From assembly GCA_947501565.1 (NCBI GenBank), contig CANMWJ010000010.1, forward strand, positions 83,881 to 147,880: a stretch of 64,000 nt of DNA, given 5' to 3'. Numbering within the stretch: the first letter of the stretch is position 1; each line of letters opens with the position of its first letter. A program made the position numbers and the translations under genes. This DNA is from an uncultured Marinobacterium sp. (lineage in GTDB: Bacteria; Pseudomonadota; Gammaproteobacteria; Pseudomonadales; Balneatricaceae). Below the pieces are notes generated by a model. It was not told the origin of the DNA and did not search any database. It saw only the letters and a program-made list of their open reading frames with translations. This document shows, piece after piece, positions 51,801 through 60,683 of this stretch.

Positions 51801-54694
51801 TAGCCCGCTTCCTTCTCTTGTCTGCCTTTGCGGCCTTTGAGCAGATGACTCTGTTGTTGCTGGTTGAGGCGTTCAAAGTTCTGCTGCCACTCGGATGGCT
51901 GGCTGACTTTTTCTACCTGCACGGCGGTTACCTTGTACTCCGGGCAATTGGTTGCCCAGTCGGAGCTGTCGGTGGTGATTACATTCGCGCCGCTGCCGGG
52001 GTGGTGGAAGGTGGTGTACACAACACCCGGTTGCATCCTTTCGCTCACCTTCGCGCGCAATACGGTTTGACCCGCGCGGCTGCTGATACCGAGCCAGTCG
52101 CCGTCCTGGATGCCACGCTCTTCCGCATCGTGAGGATGAACCTCAAGCACATCTTCGGCGTGCCAGGTCTGGTTGTCGGTACGACGGGTCTGCGCACCCA
52201 CATTGTACTGACTGAGGATACGACCCGTGGTGAGCAGCAGCGGGAAGCGGCGATTGGCGCGTTCCTCGGTAGCGACATACTGGGTGATAGCAAAGTTGCC
52301 TTTACCGATCGGGAAATCATCCACGTGCATGATCGGGGTACCCATCGGATGTTGCTCGTTACACGGCCACTGGATGCTGCCTTGATCTTCCAGCAGCGCG
52401 TAGCTGACGCCGCTGAAGGTGGGCGCGAGGCTGGCGATCTCGTCCATAATCTGGGACGGATGCTGGTAGTCCATCGAGTAACCCAGCGCATTGGCCAGAT
52501 CGACTGTGACTTCCCAGTCCTCTTTTCCCGCAATAGGCGCCATCACTTTACGTACGCGGTTGATGCGGCGCTCTGCGTTGATAAAGGTACCGTTCTTCTC
52601 AAGGAAGGTGGAACCCGGCAGCAATACGTGGGCAAACTTGGCCGTTTCGTTGAGGAAGATATCCTGCACCACAACACACTCCATCGCTTTCAGCGCGGCT
52701 TCAACGTGCTGGGTGTTGGGGTCGGACTGAGCGATATCTTCACCCTGAACGTAAAGGCCTTTGAAGTGACCGGCGATTGCGGAGTCGAACATGTTTGGAA
52801 TACGCAGGCCGGGTTCATCGTCGAGTGTTACGCCCCAGGCTTGCTCGAAACGACCGCGCGCCTGCTCGTCTGCTACATGTTGGTAACCCGGCAGTTCGTG
52901 CGGGAAGGAGCCCATATCACAGGAGCCCTGAACGTTATTCTGGCCGCGCAATGGATTAACGCCTACACCTTCGCGCCCAAGGTTACCGGTCGCCAATGCC
53001 AGGTTAGCAATACCCATCACCATGGTAGAACCCTGGCTGTGTTCGGTGACACCCAGACCGTAGAAGATCGCGCCGTTTTTCACGTTTGCGTAGAGGCGGG
53101 CGGCTTTACGGATCTCCTCTGCGGGCACGCCTGTAATGGCAGCCATTGCGTCAGGAGAATTTTGCTCTTCAAGAATAAAGCTGCGCCACTTCTGGTAGGC
53201 CTTCTGGTCACACCTGGACGCGATAAAGGCGTTGTCTTCAAGGCCTTCAGATACAACGGTATGGGCGAAAGCGTTGATCAGTGCAACGTTGGTGCCCGGG
53301 CGCAACGGCAGGTGCAGGGTGGTGCTGCGGTGCGCGGTGCTGAGCAGGTCGATCTGGCGCGGGTCGGCGACAATCAGGTTGGCGCCTTCACGCAGTCGCT
53401 TGCGGATCATGGAGCCAAACACCGGGTGGGCGTCGGTCGGATTCGCACCGATCACCAGAATAGTGTCGGCCTGGGAGACAGAGTCAAAGGTCTGCGTGCC
53501 GGCGGATTCACCCAGCGTTGTTTTCAGTCCATAACCGGTCGGGCTGTGGCAGACACGGGCGCAGGTATCGGTATTGTTATTGCCGAAGGCCGCTCGGATC
53601 AGCTTTTGAACCAGATAGGTCTCCTCGTTAGTGCAGCGGGAGGAGGTGATGCCACCGATGCTCTCACGCCCGTGTTCGGCCTGAATTTTCTTAAAACGCT
53701 CAGCGGAGAATGCGATCGCTTCCTCCCAGCTGACACTACGCCATGGCTGGTCGATCGCATCGCGGATCATCGGTGTTTTAATGCGGTCTTTGTGGGTAGC
53801 GTAACCAAACGCGAAACGGCCTTTGACGCAGGCGTGGCCCTGGTTCGCTTCGCCGCCTTTGTACGGCACCATGCGGATCACCTGATCGCCTTTCATCTCA
53901 GCTTTGAAGGAGCAGCCGACTCCGCAGTAGGCGCAGGTGGTCACAACGCTGTGTTCGGGCTGGCCCTGATCGATGACGCTGTTCTCCATCAGGGTAGCTG
54001 TTGGGCAGCTCTGCACGCAGGCACCGCAGGAGACACAGTCGGACTCAAGGAAGTCCTCTTTCTGCCCCGCTGCGATGGTGGAACCAAATCCACGGTTATC
54101 GACGGTCAGTGCGAAGGTGCCTTGAACCTCTTCGCAGGCACGTACGCAGCGGGAGCAGACGATGCATTTGCTCGGGTCGAAGGTGAAATACGGGTTGGAT
54201 TGGTCTTTCTCCGCATCCAGATGGTTCTCACCGCTGAAGCCGTAACGCACTTCGCGTAAGCCCACTGCACCCGCCATATCCTGCAACTCGCAGGCACCGT
54301 TGGCCGGACAGGTCAGACAGTCCAACGGGTGGTCGGAGATATACAGCTCCATAATGTTACGGCGCAGCTTGGCGAGCTTGTAGTTTTGGGTGGTTACCTG
54401 CATGCCGTCGTGGACCGGGGTGGTGCAGGCGGCAGGCAATCCACGTTGTCCCTCGACCTGAACTGCACAGAGGCGGCAGGAGCCAAACGCTTCCAGATTG
54501 TCGCTGGCGCAGAGCTTCGGAATGTTGATATCAATAAGCGCAGCCGCGCGCAGGATGGAGGTACCTTCCGGCACGCTCAGCTCTACACCGTCGATGCTCA
54601 GGGACACCTGATTTTCGGACAGGCTCGGCGGGGTGCCCAGATCTTTGTCGATGGAGATCGGTGTATCGGTTTTGGGGTTAAAGTACTGCAACAT
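51800..54694 (-). CDS. fdsA: NAD-dependent formate dehydrogenase, catalytic alpha subunit
   Basis: Molybdenum enzyme of 964 residues that oxidises formate to CO2. The N-terminal 2Fe-2S domain has Cys62, Cys73, Cys76 and Cys90. A His-Cys3 site is formed by DHPLDCLTCPANGACELQ and two 4Fe-4S sets by KCIVCSRCVRACEE and DCVSCGACVQSCP. The proximal cluster is CAYCGVGCSF (near 254-261). The Mo ligand is Cys382 followed by His383 (ARVCHSPTGYG), so this is a Cys rather than selenocysteine enzyme. The C-terminal MGD-binding domain has LLLTTGRILSQYNVG. Soluble, with no Tat signal. Confidence 0.96.
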   Translation of the reverse strand: MLQYFNPKTDTPISIDKDLGTPPSLSENQVSLSIDGVELSVPEGTSILRAAALIDINIPKLCASDNLEAFGSCRLCAVQVEGQRGLPAACTTPVHDGMQVTTQNYKLAKLRRNIMELYISDHPLDCLTCPANGACELQDMAGAVGLREVRYGFSGENHLDAEKDQSNPYFTFDPSKCIVCSRCVRACEEVQGTFALTVDNRGFGSTIAAGQKEDFLESDCVSCGACVQSCPTATLMENSVIDQGQPEHSVVTTCAYCGVGCSFKAEMKGDQVIRMVPYKGGEANQGHACVKGRFAFGYATHKDRIKTPMIRDAIDQPWRSVSWEEAIAFSAERFKKIQAEHGRESIGGITSSRCTNEETYLVQKLIRAAFGNNNTDTCARVCHSPTGYGLKTTLGESAGTQTFDSVSQADTILVIGANPTDAHPVFGSMIRKRLREGANLIVADPRQIDLLSTAHRSTTLHLPLRPGTNVALINAFAHTVVSEGLEDNAFIASRCDQKAYQKWRSFILEEQNSPDAMAAITGVPAEEIRKAARLYANVKNGAIFYGLGVTEHSQGSTMVMGIANLALATGNLGREGVGVNPLRGQNNVQGSCDMGSFPHELPGYQHVADEQARGRFEQAWGVTLDDEPGLRIPNMFDSAIAGHFKGLYVQGEDIAQSDPNTQHVEAALKAMECVVVQDIFLNETAKFAHVLLPGSTFLEKNGTFINAERRINRVRKVMAPIAGKEDWEVTVDLANALGYSMDYQHPSQIMDEIASLAPTFSGVSYALLEDQGSIQWPCNEQHPMGTPIMHVDDFPIGKGNFAITQYVATEERANRRFPLLLTTGRILSQYNVGAQTRRTDNQTWHAEDVLEVHPHDAEERGIQDGDWLGISSRAGQTVLRAKVSERMQPGVVYTTFHHPGSGANVITTDSSDWATNCPEYKVTAVQVEKVSQPSEWQQNFERLNQQQQSHLLKGRKGRQEKEAG

Positions 54695-54696
54695 GG

Positions 54697-56259
54697 TTAT
54701 TTCTCTCCCGCTGTGTCGGCTGCGCGGATGAGATCATCCGGGAAATGTTGTACAACGCTCTGGACCGGGATCGGTGTCATGCCACCCATGGCGCAGAGTG
54801 AGCCGTCGATCATGGTTTCACACAGGTCGTTCAGCAGTTCAGCGTTGGCTTCGGGTCTTTCGCCGCTACGGATTCGGTCGATCACCTCAACGCCACGTAC
54901 CGCGCCTATACGGCACGGCGTGCATTTGCCGCAGGACTCCGCGACACAGAATTCCATCGCAAACCGGGCCTGTTCGCCCATATCCACAGTATCGTCGAAT
55001 ACAACCACGCCACCATGTCCAAGCACCGCGCCAATGGCTGAAAATTCCTCATAGTCCAGCGGTGTATCCCACTGTGATTCCGGCAGGTATGCGCCCAGAG
55101 GCCCGCCCACCTGTATCGCCCGCATCGGACGTTCGCTCCATGTGCCGTTGCCAAAGGATTCGACCAGCTCGCGCAGGGTGATACCGAAGGCCAGCTCCAC
55201 CAGGCCGCCTTGTTTGATGTTGCCGGCGAGCTGGAACGGCAGGGTACCTCGGCTGCGGCCCATGCCGTAATCGGCATACGCCTGTCCTCCGTTGGCGAGG
55301 ATATAAGGGATTGCCGCGAGTGAAAGGACATTGTTGACGACTGTCGGTTTGCCAAACAGACCTACAATAGCGGGCAGGGGCGGTTTAGCGCGGACCATGC
55401 CGCGTTTGCCTTCCAGACTTTCGAGCAGGGACGTTTCTTCGCCACAGATATAGGCTTCGGCTCCGAGGCGGACCTCAAGATGGAAGCGTTTGCCGCTACC
55501 GCGAATATCGTCGCCAAGGTAGCTTTGGTCATAGGCGTTGGTGATCGCTTCGTTAAGGATCTGGTGGGCTACTGGGTATTCAGATCGCAGGTAGATGTAG
55601 CCCTGATCAGCTCCCACAGCCAGACCGGCGATGATCATGCCTTCGATCAGCATGTACGGGTCCGCTTCCATCACCATGCGGTCGGCAAAGGTGCCTGAGT
55701 CGCCCTCGTCGGCATTGCAGACAATATATTTCTGCTCTGCGTCGCAATCCAGAACGGTCTGCCATTTGATGCCGGTCGGGAACGCAGCGCCGCCACGGCC
55801 ACGCAAGCCGGAGGTTTTTACTTCATCGACAAGCGTCTGACTGCTGGCTTGCAGCGCCTTCTCCAGACCTTTAAAACCGTCGTGGGTGAGATAGTCATCA
55901 AGGGAGACAGGATCAATTACACCCGCTCGGGCGAACGTGAGGCGCTGTTGTCTGGCAAGGTAGGGGATCTCTTCCGGTACACCCAGTGCGAGCGGATGGT
56001 CCTGCTCGCCTTGCAGAAAATCAGCGTCAAACAGGGATTCTACATCGTCTACTGTCACTGGGCCGTAAGCTACACGACCGGATGGGGTTTCAATCTCAAC
56101 CATCGGTTCCAGCCAGAAAAGACCCCGTGAGCCGTTACGTACAAGCTCAACTTCAGTGTCGCGCGCATTAGCTTCGGCAAGGATGGAGGTGACAACTGCT
56201 TCCGCACCCATGGCGAGCGCTGTGGTATCGCGAGGAACAAATACTTTAATCGCCATCAC
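54697..56259 (-). CDS. fdsB: NAD-dependent formate dehydrogenase, beta subunit (diaphorase)
   Basis: Product of 520 residues, homologous to NuoF with an N-terminal thioredoxin-like part. FMN/NADH-binding motifs are GLRGRGGAAFPTGIKW and NADEGDSGTFADR. SLESLEGKRGMVRAKPP is nearby, and the 4Fe-4S ligands are in ESCGKCTPCRIGA (near 450). It passes electrons from the alpha subunit to NAD+. It starts within the 3' end of fdsG (4-base overlap) and ends two bases before fdsA. Confidence 0.96.
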   Translation of the reverse strand: MMAIKVFVPRDTTALAMGAEAVVTSILAEANARDTEVELVRNGSRGLFWLEPMVEIETPSGRVAYGPVTVDDVESLFDADFLQGEQDHPLALGVPEEIPYLARQQRLTFARAGVIDPVSLDDYLTHDGFKGLEKALQASSQTLVDEVKTSGLRGRGGAAFPTGIKWQTVLDCDAEQKYIVCNADEGDSGTFADRMVMEADPYMLIEGMIIAGLAVGADQGYIYLRSEYPVAHQILNEAITNAYDQSYLGDDIRGSGKRFHLEVRLGAEAYICGEETSLLESLEGKRGMVRAKPPLPAIVGLFGKPTVVNNVLSLAAIPYILANGGQAYADYGMGRSRGTLPFQLAGNIKQGGLVELAFGITLRELVESFGNGTWSERPMRAIQVGGPLGAYLPESQWDTPLDYEEFSAIGAVLGHGGVVVFDDTVDMGEQARFAMEFCVAESCGKCTPCRIGAVRGVEVIDRIRSGERPEANAELLNDLCETMIDGSLCAMGGMTPIPVQSVVQHFPDDLIRAADTAGEK

Positions 56260-56750
56260 TTCACCTCCAGCGGTGTGCAGGTAAGTTCTTCAACCAGCGT
56301 ATCGAAACGGGCCGGTGTGACGGCACCCAGAACCTTGTCGTCCACCCGAACAGAGGGGCCACAGGCGCAGTTGCCGAGGCAGTACACGGGTTCCAGGCTG
56401 ATCTCGCGGTCTGCGGTGGTCTGGTGATAGTCGATGCCCAGCCGCGCTTTGGCATAAGTTTCCAGCGTACGGGCACCGCGTGCCTGACAGGCTTCGGCAC
56501 GGCAGATCTGCAGCGTATGGCTGCCCGGTGGCGTCTGGCGGAAGTGATGGTAGAAGCTGATGACGCCGTGTACTTCTGCCCGGGTCTGCTTGGTTGCCTC
56601 GGCGATCATCGGTAGGGCATCAGCGGGAATGTATCCCTGAACATCCTGAATGCCGTGCAGAATCGGTAGTAATGCGCCGGGTTTGTCTTTCAGCGAGTCG
56701 ATAACCTGTTCGACCTGCTGTCGGTCCCAATTAGGGGTGCCGCTTGTCAT
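56256..56750 (-). CDS. fdsG: NAD-dependent formate dehydrogenase, gamma subunit
   Basis: NuoE-like 2Fe-2S thioredoxin-fold protein of 164 residues. The cluster Cys are in CRAEACQARGA and CLGNCACGPSVRV; HHFRQTPPGSHTLQI precedes them. I start it at ATG 56750 (MTSGTPNWDRQQ), which gives the normal family length; the frame is open upstream but that stretch lies in the operator region. First gene of fdsGBA-fdhD-fdsD. Confidence 0.94.
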   Translation of the reverse strand: MTSGTPNWDRQQVEQVIDSLKDKPGALLPILHGIQDVQGYIPADALPMIAEATKQTRAEVHGVISFYHHFRQTPPGSHTLQICRAEACQARGARTLETYAKARLGIDYHQTTADREISLEPVYCLGNCACGPSVRVDDKVLGAVTPARFDTLVEELTCTPLEVK

Positions 56751-56787
56751 AGTATGCCTGCCTTGCCAATAAAGCTTTAAATGCGAT

Positions 56788-56815
56788 CCATATATGCACA
56801 AAAATTCATATATGG
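56788..56815. promoter_or_regulatory. Perfect palindromic operator between fdsG and its regulator
   Basis: CCATATATG (56788-56796) and CATATATGG (56807-56815), 9-bp arms with a 10-bp spacer. Located 38 bp before fdsG and about 70 bp before the divergent ModE/PBP-type gene. It resembles the ATATA...TATAT style of ModE sites. It is the probable target of the adjacent regulator. Confidence 0.75.
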
Positions 56816-56883
56816 TGGTTCTATTTCTCATTTTTATGGGTAAAACTTAGCATTCAGGCGATAAATACAAAATATGAAAGATT

Positions 56884-57960
56884 ATGCATATTAAGAAGAT
56901 ACAGGTCGTTCCCACTTGGTCGTTCCGGGATGAGCGTGGAAATCAGCTGGATCCGACGTTGTTTTCGCTGCTGCGGGCGCTGGATGAGAGGGGCAAGCTG
57001 ACGGCCGCTGCGGCGGATGCAGAGATCTCTTACCGTCATGCATGGAACCTGCTTAACAAATGGGCGGGTTTTTTCGGCGCACCGCTGGTGGAACTGCAAA
57101 AGGGGCGGGGCGCCTGGCTGACACCGCTGGGCGAAAAGCTGCTATGGGCAGAGAAACGTGTGATTGCGCGCCTCGAACCCCAGCTCGATAACCTGGCGTC
57201 GGAATTGAACATCGAGATTCAACGCACGCTGGAGGGGGTGAAGCCAACCTTGCGTCTACACGCCAGTCACGGTTATGCGGTGGCGCTATTACCGCGCTTT
57301 GCGGAGAGTTTTCAGCTCGATGTGCAGTACAAAAGTGCGGAAGATGCTCTGGCCGCACTCAACCGTGGCGTCTGTGATATTGCAGGATTTCACGTGCCGG
57401 TTGAGATCATGAGTGATCGCCTGATTGAGACCTATAGCCGTCATCTAAAACCGCGTGGCCATAAAATTATCCGTTTTATCAGTCGAAGTCAGGGTCTGAT
57501 GGTGCAACCGGATAATCCGATGCAGGTAAAAGGTATAGCGGATCTGTGTAAGTCTGAACTGAGATTTATCAATCGTCAGAAAGATTCTGGTACGCGGGCG
57601 TTACTGGATGAGTTATTGCGGCGTGAAGCGATCGCGACGTCACAGATCGCTGGCTATGACGACGAGGAGTTTACCCATTCTGCGGTGGCGGCCTATGTCG
57701 CGGCGGGTATGGCCGATGTGGGTTTTGGTGTAGAGGCTGCAGCGCAGCAGTTCGGTCTTAGGTTCATTCCCATCGCGACCGAATACTATCTACTGGTGTG
57801 CCAGCAGAAGATGATGGAACAGGAGGCGATACAGCGCTTTCTGGAGATGATACGTAGCGAAGAATTTCAGGTCGCAGTAAACGAGCTTGGAGGGTACGCG
57901 CCGGTCAATTGTGGTGAGGTCGTCGGGATCGACGAAGTTTTTCCCTGGTTCCAGAAATGA
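56884..57960 (+). CDS. ModE-type HTH plus PBP-like regulator of the fds operon
   Basis: Product of 358 residues. The N-terminal LysR/ModE-type winged helix (about 15-100: LFSLLRALDERGKLTAAAAD, SYRHAWNLLNKWAG, LTPLGEKLLWAEKR) is followed by a periplasmic-binding-like domain (PF12727 type; about 125-340: LHASHGYAVALLPRF, FINRQKDSGTRALLDELL, AAYVAAGMADVGFGVEAAA). That domain family is associated with molybdate/molybdopterin proteins. Divergent from fdsG over a perfect palindrome, so likely the formate- or molybdenum-responsive regulator of the operon. Confidence 0.85.
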   Translation: MHIKKIQVVPTWSFRDERGNQLDPTLFSLLRALDERGKLTAAAADAEISYRHAWNLLNKWAGFFGAPLVELQKGRGAWLTPLGEKLLWAEKRVIARLEPQLDNLASELNIEIQRTLEGVKPTLRLHASHGYAVALLPRFAESFQLDVQYKSAEDALAALNRGVCDIAGFHVPVEIMSDRLIETYSRHLKPRGHKIIRFISRSQGLMVQPDNPMQVKGIADLCKSELRFINRQKDSGTRALLDELLRREAIATSQIAGYDDEEFTHSAVAAYVAAGMADVGFGVEAAAQQFGLRFIPIATEYYLLVCQQKMMEQEAIQRFLEMIRSEEFQVAVNELGGYAPVNCGEVVGIDEVFPWFQK

Positions 57961-57978
57961 ACAACTCTCAGAAATGAA

Positions 57979-58002
57979 AAAACGCCGCGAAAGCGGCGTT
58001 TT
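57979..58002. terminator. Bidirectional terminator between regulator and ompW
   Basis: AAAACGCCGC (57979-57988), GAAA tetraloop, GCGGCGTTTT (57993-58002). Works for both converging genes. Confidence 0.92.
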
Positions 58003-58028
58003 GACGAAGGGGAAAGCGTTTGGGTTGC

Positions 58029-58634
58029 TCAGAACTTGTAACCCAGACCGATCATGTATACCCATGGATCCAGTGTAGCGGTACCAATATCGGCGCCGTT
58101 CAGTTTTGCATCAGTCTCAATGTCGATGTTCCAGACTGCAGCGTTCAGAACCATGTTGTCGTTGATTTTGTAATCTACGCCAACCTGTAGGGCCAGACCA
58201 AAGGAATCTTCCAGTTTAACGTCGCCCAGCGCACTGTCTTCCTGGAAGAAAGTGGTGTAGTTAATACCTGCACCCACGTATGGCTGCAGTGCAGAGCTGT
58301 TATCCAGCGGGAAGTACTGCAGGGACAGAGTTGGTGGCAGGTGCTTGGTGTCAACAGTGCCTGCTGTAGTAGTGATAGTGTGCTCAAAAGGAGTCGCTGC
58401 CAGCAGCTCGATACCAATGTTGTCGGTCAGCATGTAAGCTGCAGTGATACCCAGCTGAGTGTTGTTGTCAACGGTTGCTTGAAGGGTGTTGAGGGTTCCA
58501 GTCATTGAGTCATCTGGCTGAACCGATGCTGCACCGGCACGAACAATGATGTCACCCGCTTCGTACGCAGAAGCAGTAGACGCAGCAGCCAGCAGTGCAG
58601 CACCAACAACAGTAGATAGGACTTTCTTTTCCAT
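58029..58634 (-). CDS. ompW: OmpW-family outer-membrane beta-barrel
   Basis: Product of 201 residues from ATG 58634, chosen for the GGAG site 7 bases upstream and the signal peptide (EKKVLSTVVGAALLAAASTA). The eight-stranded barrel has family motifs AGDIIVRAGAASVQPDDS, LGITAAYMLTDNIGIELLAA, LPPTLSLQYFPL and the C-terminal YMIGLGYKF ending in Phe. Forms a small hydrophobic channel; in enteric bacteria ompW is FNR-controlled, and a box-like site is present upstream. Confidence 0.94.
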   Translation of the reverse strand: MEKKVLSTVVGAALLAAASTASAYEAGDIIVRAGAASVQPDDSMTGTLNTLQATVDNNTQLGITAAYMLTDNIGIELLAATPFEHTITTTAGTVDTKHLPPTLSLQYFPLDNSSALQPYVGAGINYTTFFQEDSALGDVKLEDSFGLALQVGVDYKINDNMVLNAAVWNIDIETDAKLNGADIGTATLDPWVYMIGLGYKF

Positions 58635-58707
58635 GATAACGCTCCAAAGAGAATATTCGGTCACTCAATTTGGAGCGCATTAAACCACTACAGCCGGTAG
58701 TGTTTTA

Positions 58708-58721
58708 TTGATCTGGATTAA
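58708..58721. promoter_or_regulatory. FNR-like box upstream of ompW
   Basis: TTGATCTGGATTAA matches TTGAT-N4-ATCAA at nine of ten positions, about 80 bp upstream of the ompW start. Consistent with known oxygen control of ompW in other gammaproteobacteria. Confidence 0.5.
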
Positions 58722-58864
58722 CCTTTTTCTCTACCTCGTTAGTGGTAGGTGTCAGCTATTGATTTAACGCAATAGTAACGTGCTTTTAGTGATAAGTTCA
58801 CAAGCCTATTGTCTTTTAAATCAAGGGGTTAACCCTTGGTTTTTCTTGTCTTTTCAAGCAATGG

Positions 58865-59704
58865 TTATTTGCCTTGATATTGACCTGGGCGTTTCTCAAC
58901 GAAAGCGTTGATCGCTTCCATATGATCGGCGGTGTTGTGGCACATGCCCTGGAAAGCAGCGCACATATCCAGGAAGTCCTTCAGTTCATGGCGTTGTGCT
59001 GATTTGAGCAAACGTTTGGTCATACGCAAAGCCTGAGGTGGCTTGGAAGCGATCTGTCGAGCCATCTTCATTGCGGTTGGTAGCAACTCTTCTGGTTCAA
59101 CCACATCCAGTACGATTCCCAGCTCTTTCGCTTCCGGAGCTTTGATCACCCGGCCAGTCAGTGTGAGTTCTGCTGCACGTTGGTAGCCGATCAGGCGTTG
59201 CAGGAACCAGGCACCACCGTCGCCCGGAATAATGCCCAGATTGACAAAGGTTTCACCAAACATTGCTTTGCTGGATGCGATACGGATATCGCACATGCAG
59301 GTAAGGTCGAAACCGGCACCGATTGCAGGACCGTTAACGGCGGCGATCACCGGGATTTCGGCATTGTAGATCGCCAGCGGGATACGCTGGATGCCAGCTC
59401 GGTATTTCTCCTGAACTTCGTATACGTCACCACCGAAGGCGCCGTCTTTATGTTCGGTGTCACGAAGCTGCATCTCTTTGATGTTGCCACCCGATGAGAA
59501 TGCGCTGCCAGCGCCGGTCAGAACCAGTACAGATACATCGGTGTTGCGGTTTGCCCATTCAACCGTAGCGATGATGTCGTCAATCAGGTTGCTGCCGGTA
59601 AGCGCATTTCTCAGATCGTCTCGGTTAAAGGTCAACAGGGCTACACGGTCTTCCAGTGTTAGCGTGGCATCGGAAAGAGGGGGGAGTGTGGTATCCATGG
59701 CCAT
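58865..59704 (-). CDS. Enoyl-CoA hydratase/isomerase-family protein
   Basis: Crotonase-fold protein of 279 residues. The oxyanion-hole motifs are GAGSAFSSGGNIKEM (near 65) and AAVNGPAIGAGFDLTCMCDI (near 120), followed by FGETFVNLGIIPGDGGAWFL with the catalytic-region Gly and acidic residues. Acts on an acyl-CoA in beta-oxidation-like or aromatic catabolism; the substrate is unknown. I start it at ATG 59704 because GAGGAT lies 7 bases upstream. Monocistronic. Confidence 0.9.
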   Translation of the reverse strand: MAMDTTLPPLSDATLTLEDRVALLTFNRDDLRNALTGSNLIDDIIATVEWANRNTDVSVLVLTGAGSAFSSGGNIKEMQLRDTEHKDGAFGGDVYEVQEKYRAGIQRIPLAIYNAEIPVIAAVNGPAIGAGFDLTCMCDIRIASSKAMFGETFVNLGIIPGDGGAWFLQRLIGYQRAAELTLTGRVIKAPEAKELGIVLDVVEPEELLPTAMKMARQIASKPPQALRMTKRLLKSAQRHELKDFLDMCAAFQGMCHNTADHMEAINAFVEKRPGQYQGK

Positions 59705-60021
59705 GGGTAATCCTCGAATCTTGTTGTTATAGATGCCCAAGGATAAGCGAACCGCAGAGGATCGTCTAAGGGTAAATACCTATATGGCTTGAGCTTGGAT
59801 AGAGCAAATGATCAATGAGGTGTTCATTTGATTAAATGGCAACCAATTGGGGCGGATGTACACGGACCCTCGTCTCAGATGTTCCGTTGGCTTTTCAATC
59901 GGTTAGCGCGTCAAGGAAGTGTTGGCATATAGGATGCAGTTACTTGTATGAGGGCCGGTAATCGTTAAGAACAGGTCCAGGGTATGTAACCAACAGCTTT
60001 AAGCGAATTAGGGTGATAGTC
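59705..60021. other. Intergenic region between divergent enoyl-CoA hydratase and tautomerase genes
   Basis: Nothing beyond promoter space is recognisable in these 317 bases. No clear operator was found. Confidence 0.4.
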
Positions 60022-60210
60022 ATGGCCGTTGCAAGAATTGACCTGCTAGAGGTGTGTAGCGCGGAGCAGAAAGAAAGATTGATTAAGGATGTGGAGCGTG
60101 CGATCAGCGACGCGATTGCGGTGCCTGAAGCGCGTGTACGTATCGTAGTGGTGGATCAAACGCTGTTGCAGGCAGCGGAAAACCAGCCCTATAACGAACC
60201 CTGGATTTAA
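60022..60210 (+). CDS. 4-oxalocrotonate tautomerase-family protein without Pro-1
   Basis: Product of 62 residues, the exact length of classical 4-OT subunits. The fold pattern is clear (ARIDLLEVCSAEQKERLIKD, VRIVVVDQ). However the residue after Met is Ala (ATG GCC GTT) where the catalytic N-terminal Pro should be. The conserved Arg of the RVRIVV strand is present. Start chosen at ATG 60022 after AGGGTGAT; an upstream GTG would bury the N-terminus. Either catalytically dead, a subunit of a hetero-oligomer, or using different chemistry. Confidence 0.82.
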   Translation: MAVARIDLLEVCSAEQKERLIKDVERAISDAIAVPEARVRIVVVDQTLLQAAENQPYNEPWI

Positions 60211-60396
60211 GGTCCTTTGTCACACGTCACGTTGCAGGATAAATAGCTTAACCCGTTCGTTGTGAAGACGGCCTGAACAGTTTGTGAGGTTTTATTCAGT
60301 TACCACGCAATCAAACCGAAGGGTTAAACGTCTCCTTTAAAGAGTGGCCACTCAGTAAAAGATTATTAGCCATCCTTTATTTGGAGAGACCCAACA

Positions 60397-60669
60397 ATGA
60401 ATAGCAAGACACTGATTACCGCGACAATTATCACCCTGAGTTCTGCTGCCACCACTGCCTATGCTGTTCCTGATGCGCCGAAAAACTGGGAGAAGTGCGC
60501 AGGCATTGCAAAGGCAGGGATGAATGATTGCGGCGCACTGGACGGTTCACATGGATGTGCGAGCCAGGCCAAGGCAGACAACCTGGATGCTGAATGGGTA
60601 TATGTACCTGAAGGCACCTGCGAGAAGATCACCGGTGGCGTCGTTGCCAAAGTGAAGCCTGCGAAATAA
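60397..60669 (+). CDS. bufA1: Bufferin-type RiPP precursor (DUF2282, BufA1)
   Basis: Product of 90 residues with a signal peptide (ending TTAYA) and a core with four conserved Cys: [31 protein letters not shown] and [11 protein letters not shown]. This is the DUF2282/bufferin pattern. Family members are modified at Cys by the neighbouring DUF692 (MNIO) enzyme to thiooxazole-type heterocycles and sequester copper in the periplasm. First gene of a five-gene run including its enzyme, partner, ECF sigma factor and putative anti-sigma. Confidence 0.93.
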   Translation: MNSKTLITATIITLSSAATTAYAVPDAPKNWEKCAGIAKAGMNDCGALDGSHGCASQAKADNLDAEWVYVPEGTCEKITGGVVAKVKPAK

Positions 60670-60683
60670 GTTGCGGCAACGAT

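Noticed and set aside
51731..54259. 842-codon plus-strand frame antisense to fdsA
   Set aside because: fdsA has all cofactor motifs; the antisense frame lacks any domain and arises from biased codon use.
60211..60396. ECF promoter for the bufferin operon (GTTACC ... CGAA or CGTCT candidates)
   Set aside because: Spacing between candidate -35 and -10 elements does not fit 15-18 bp, so no promoter is claimed.
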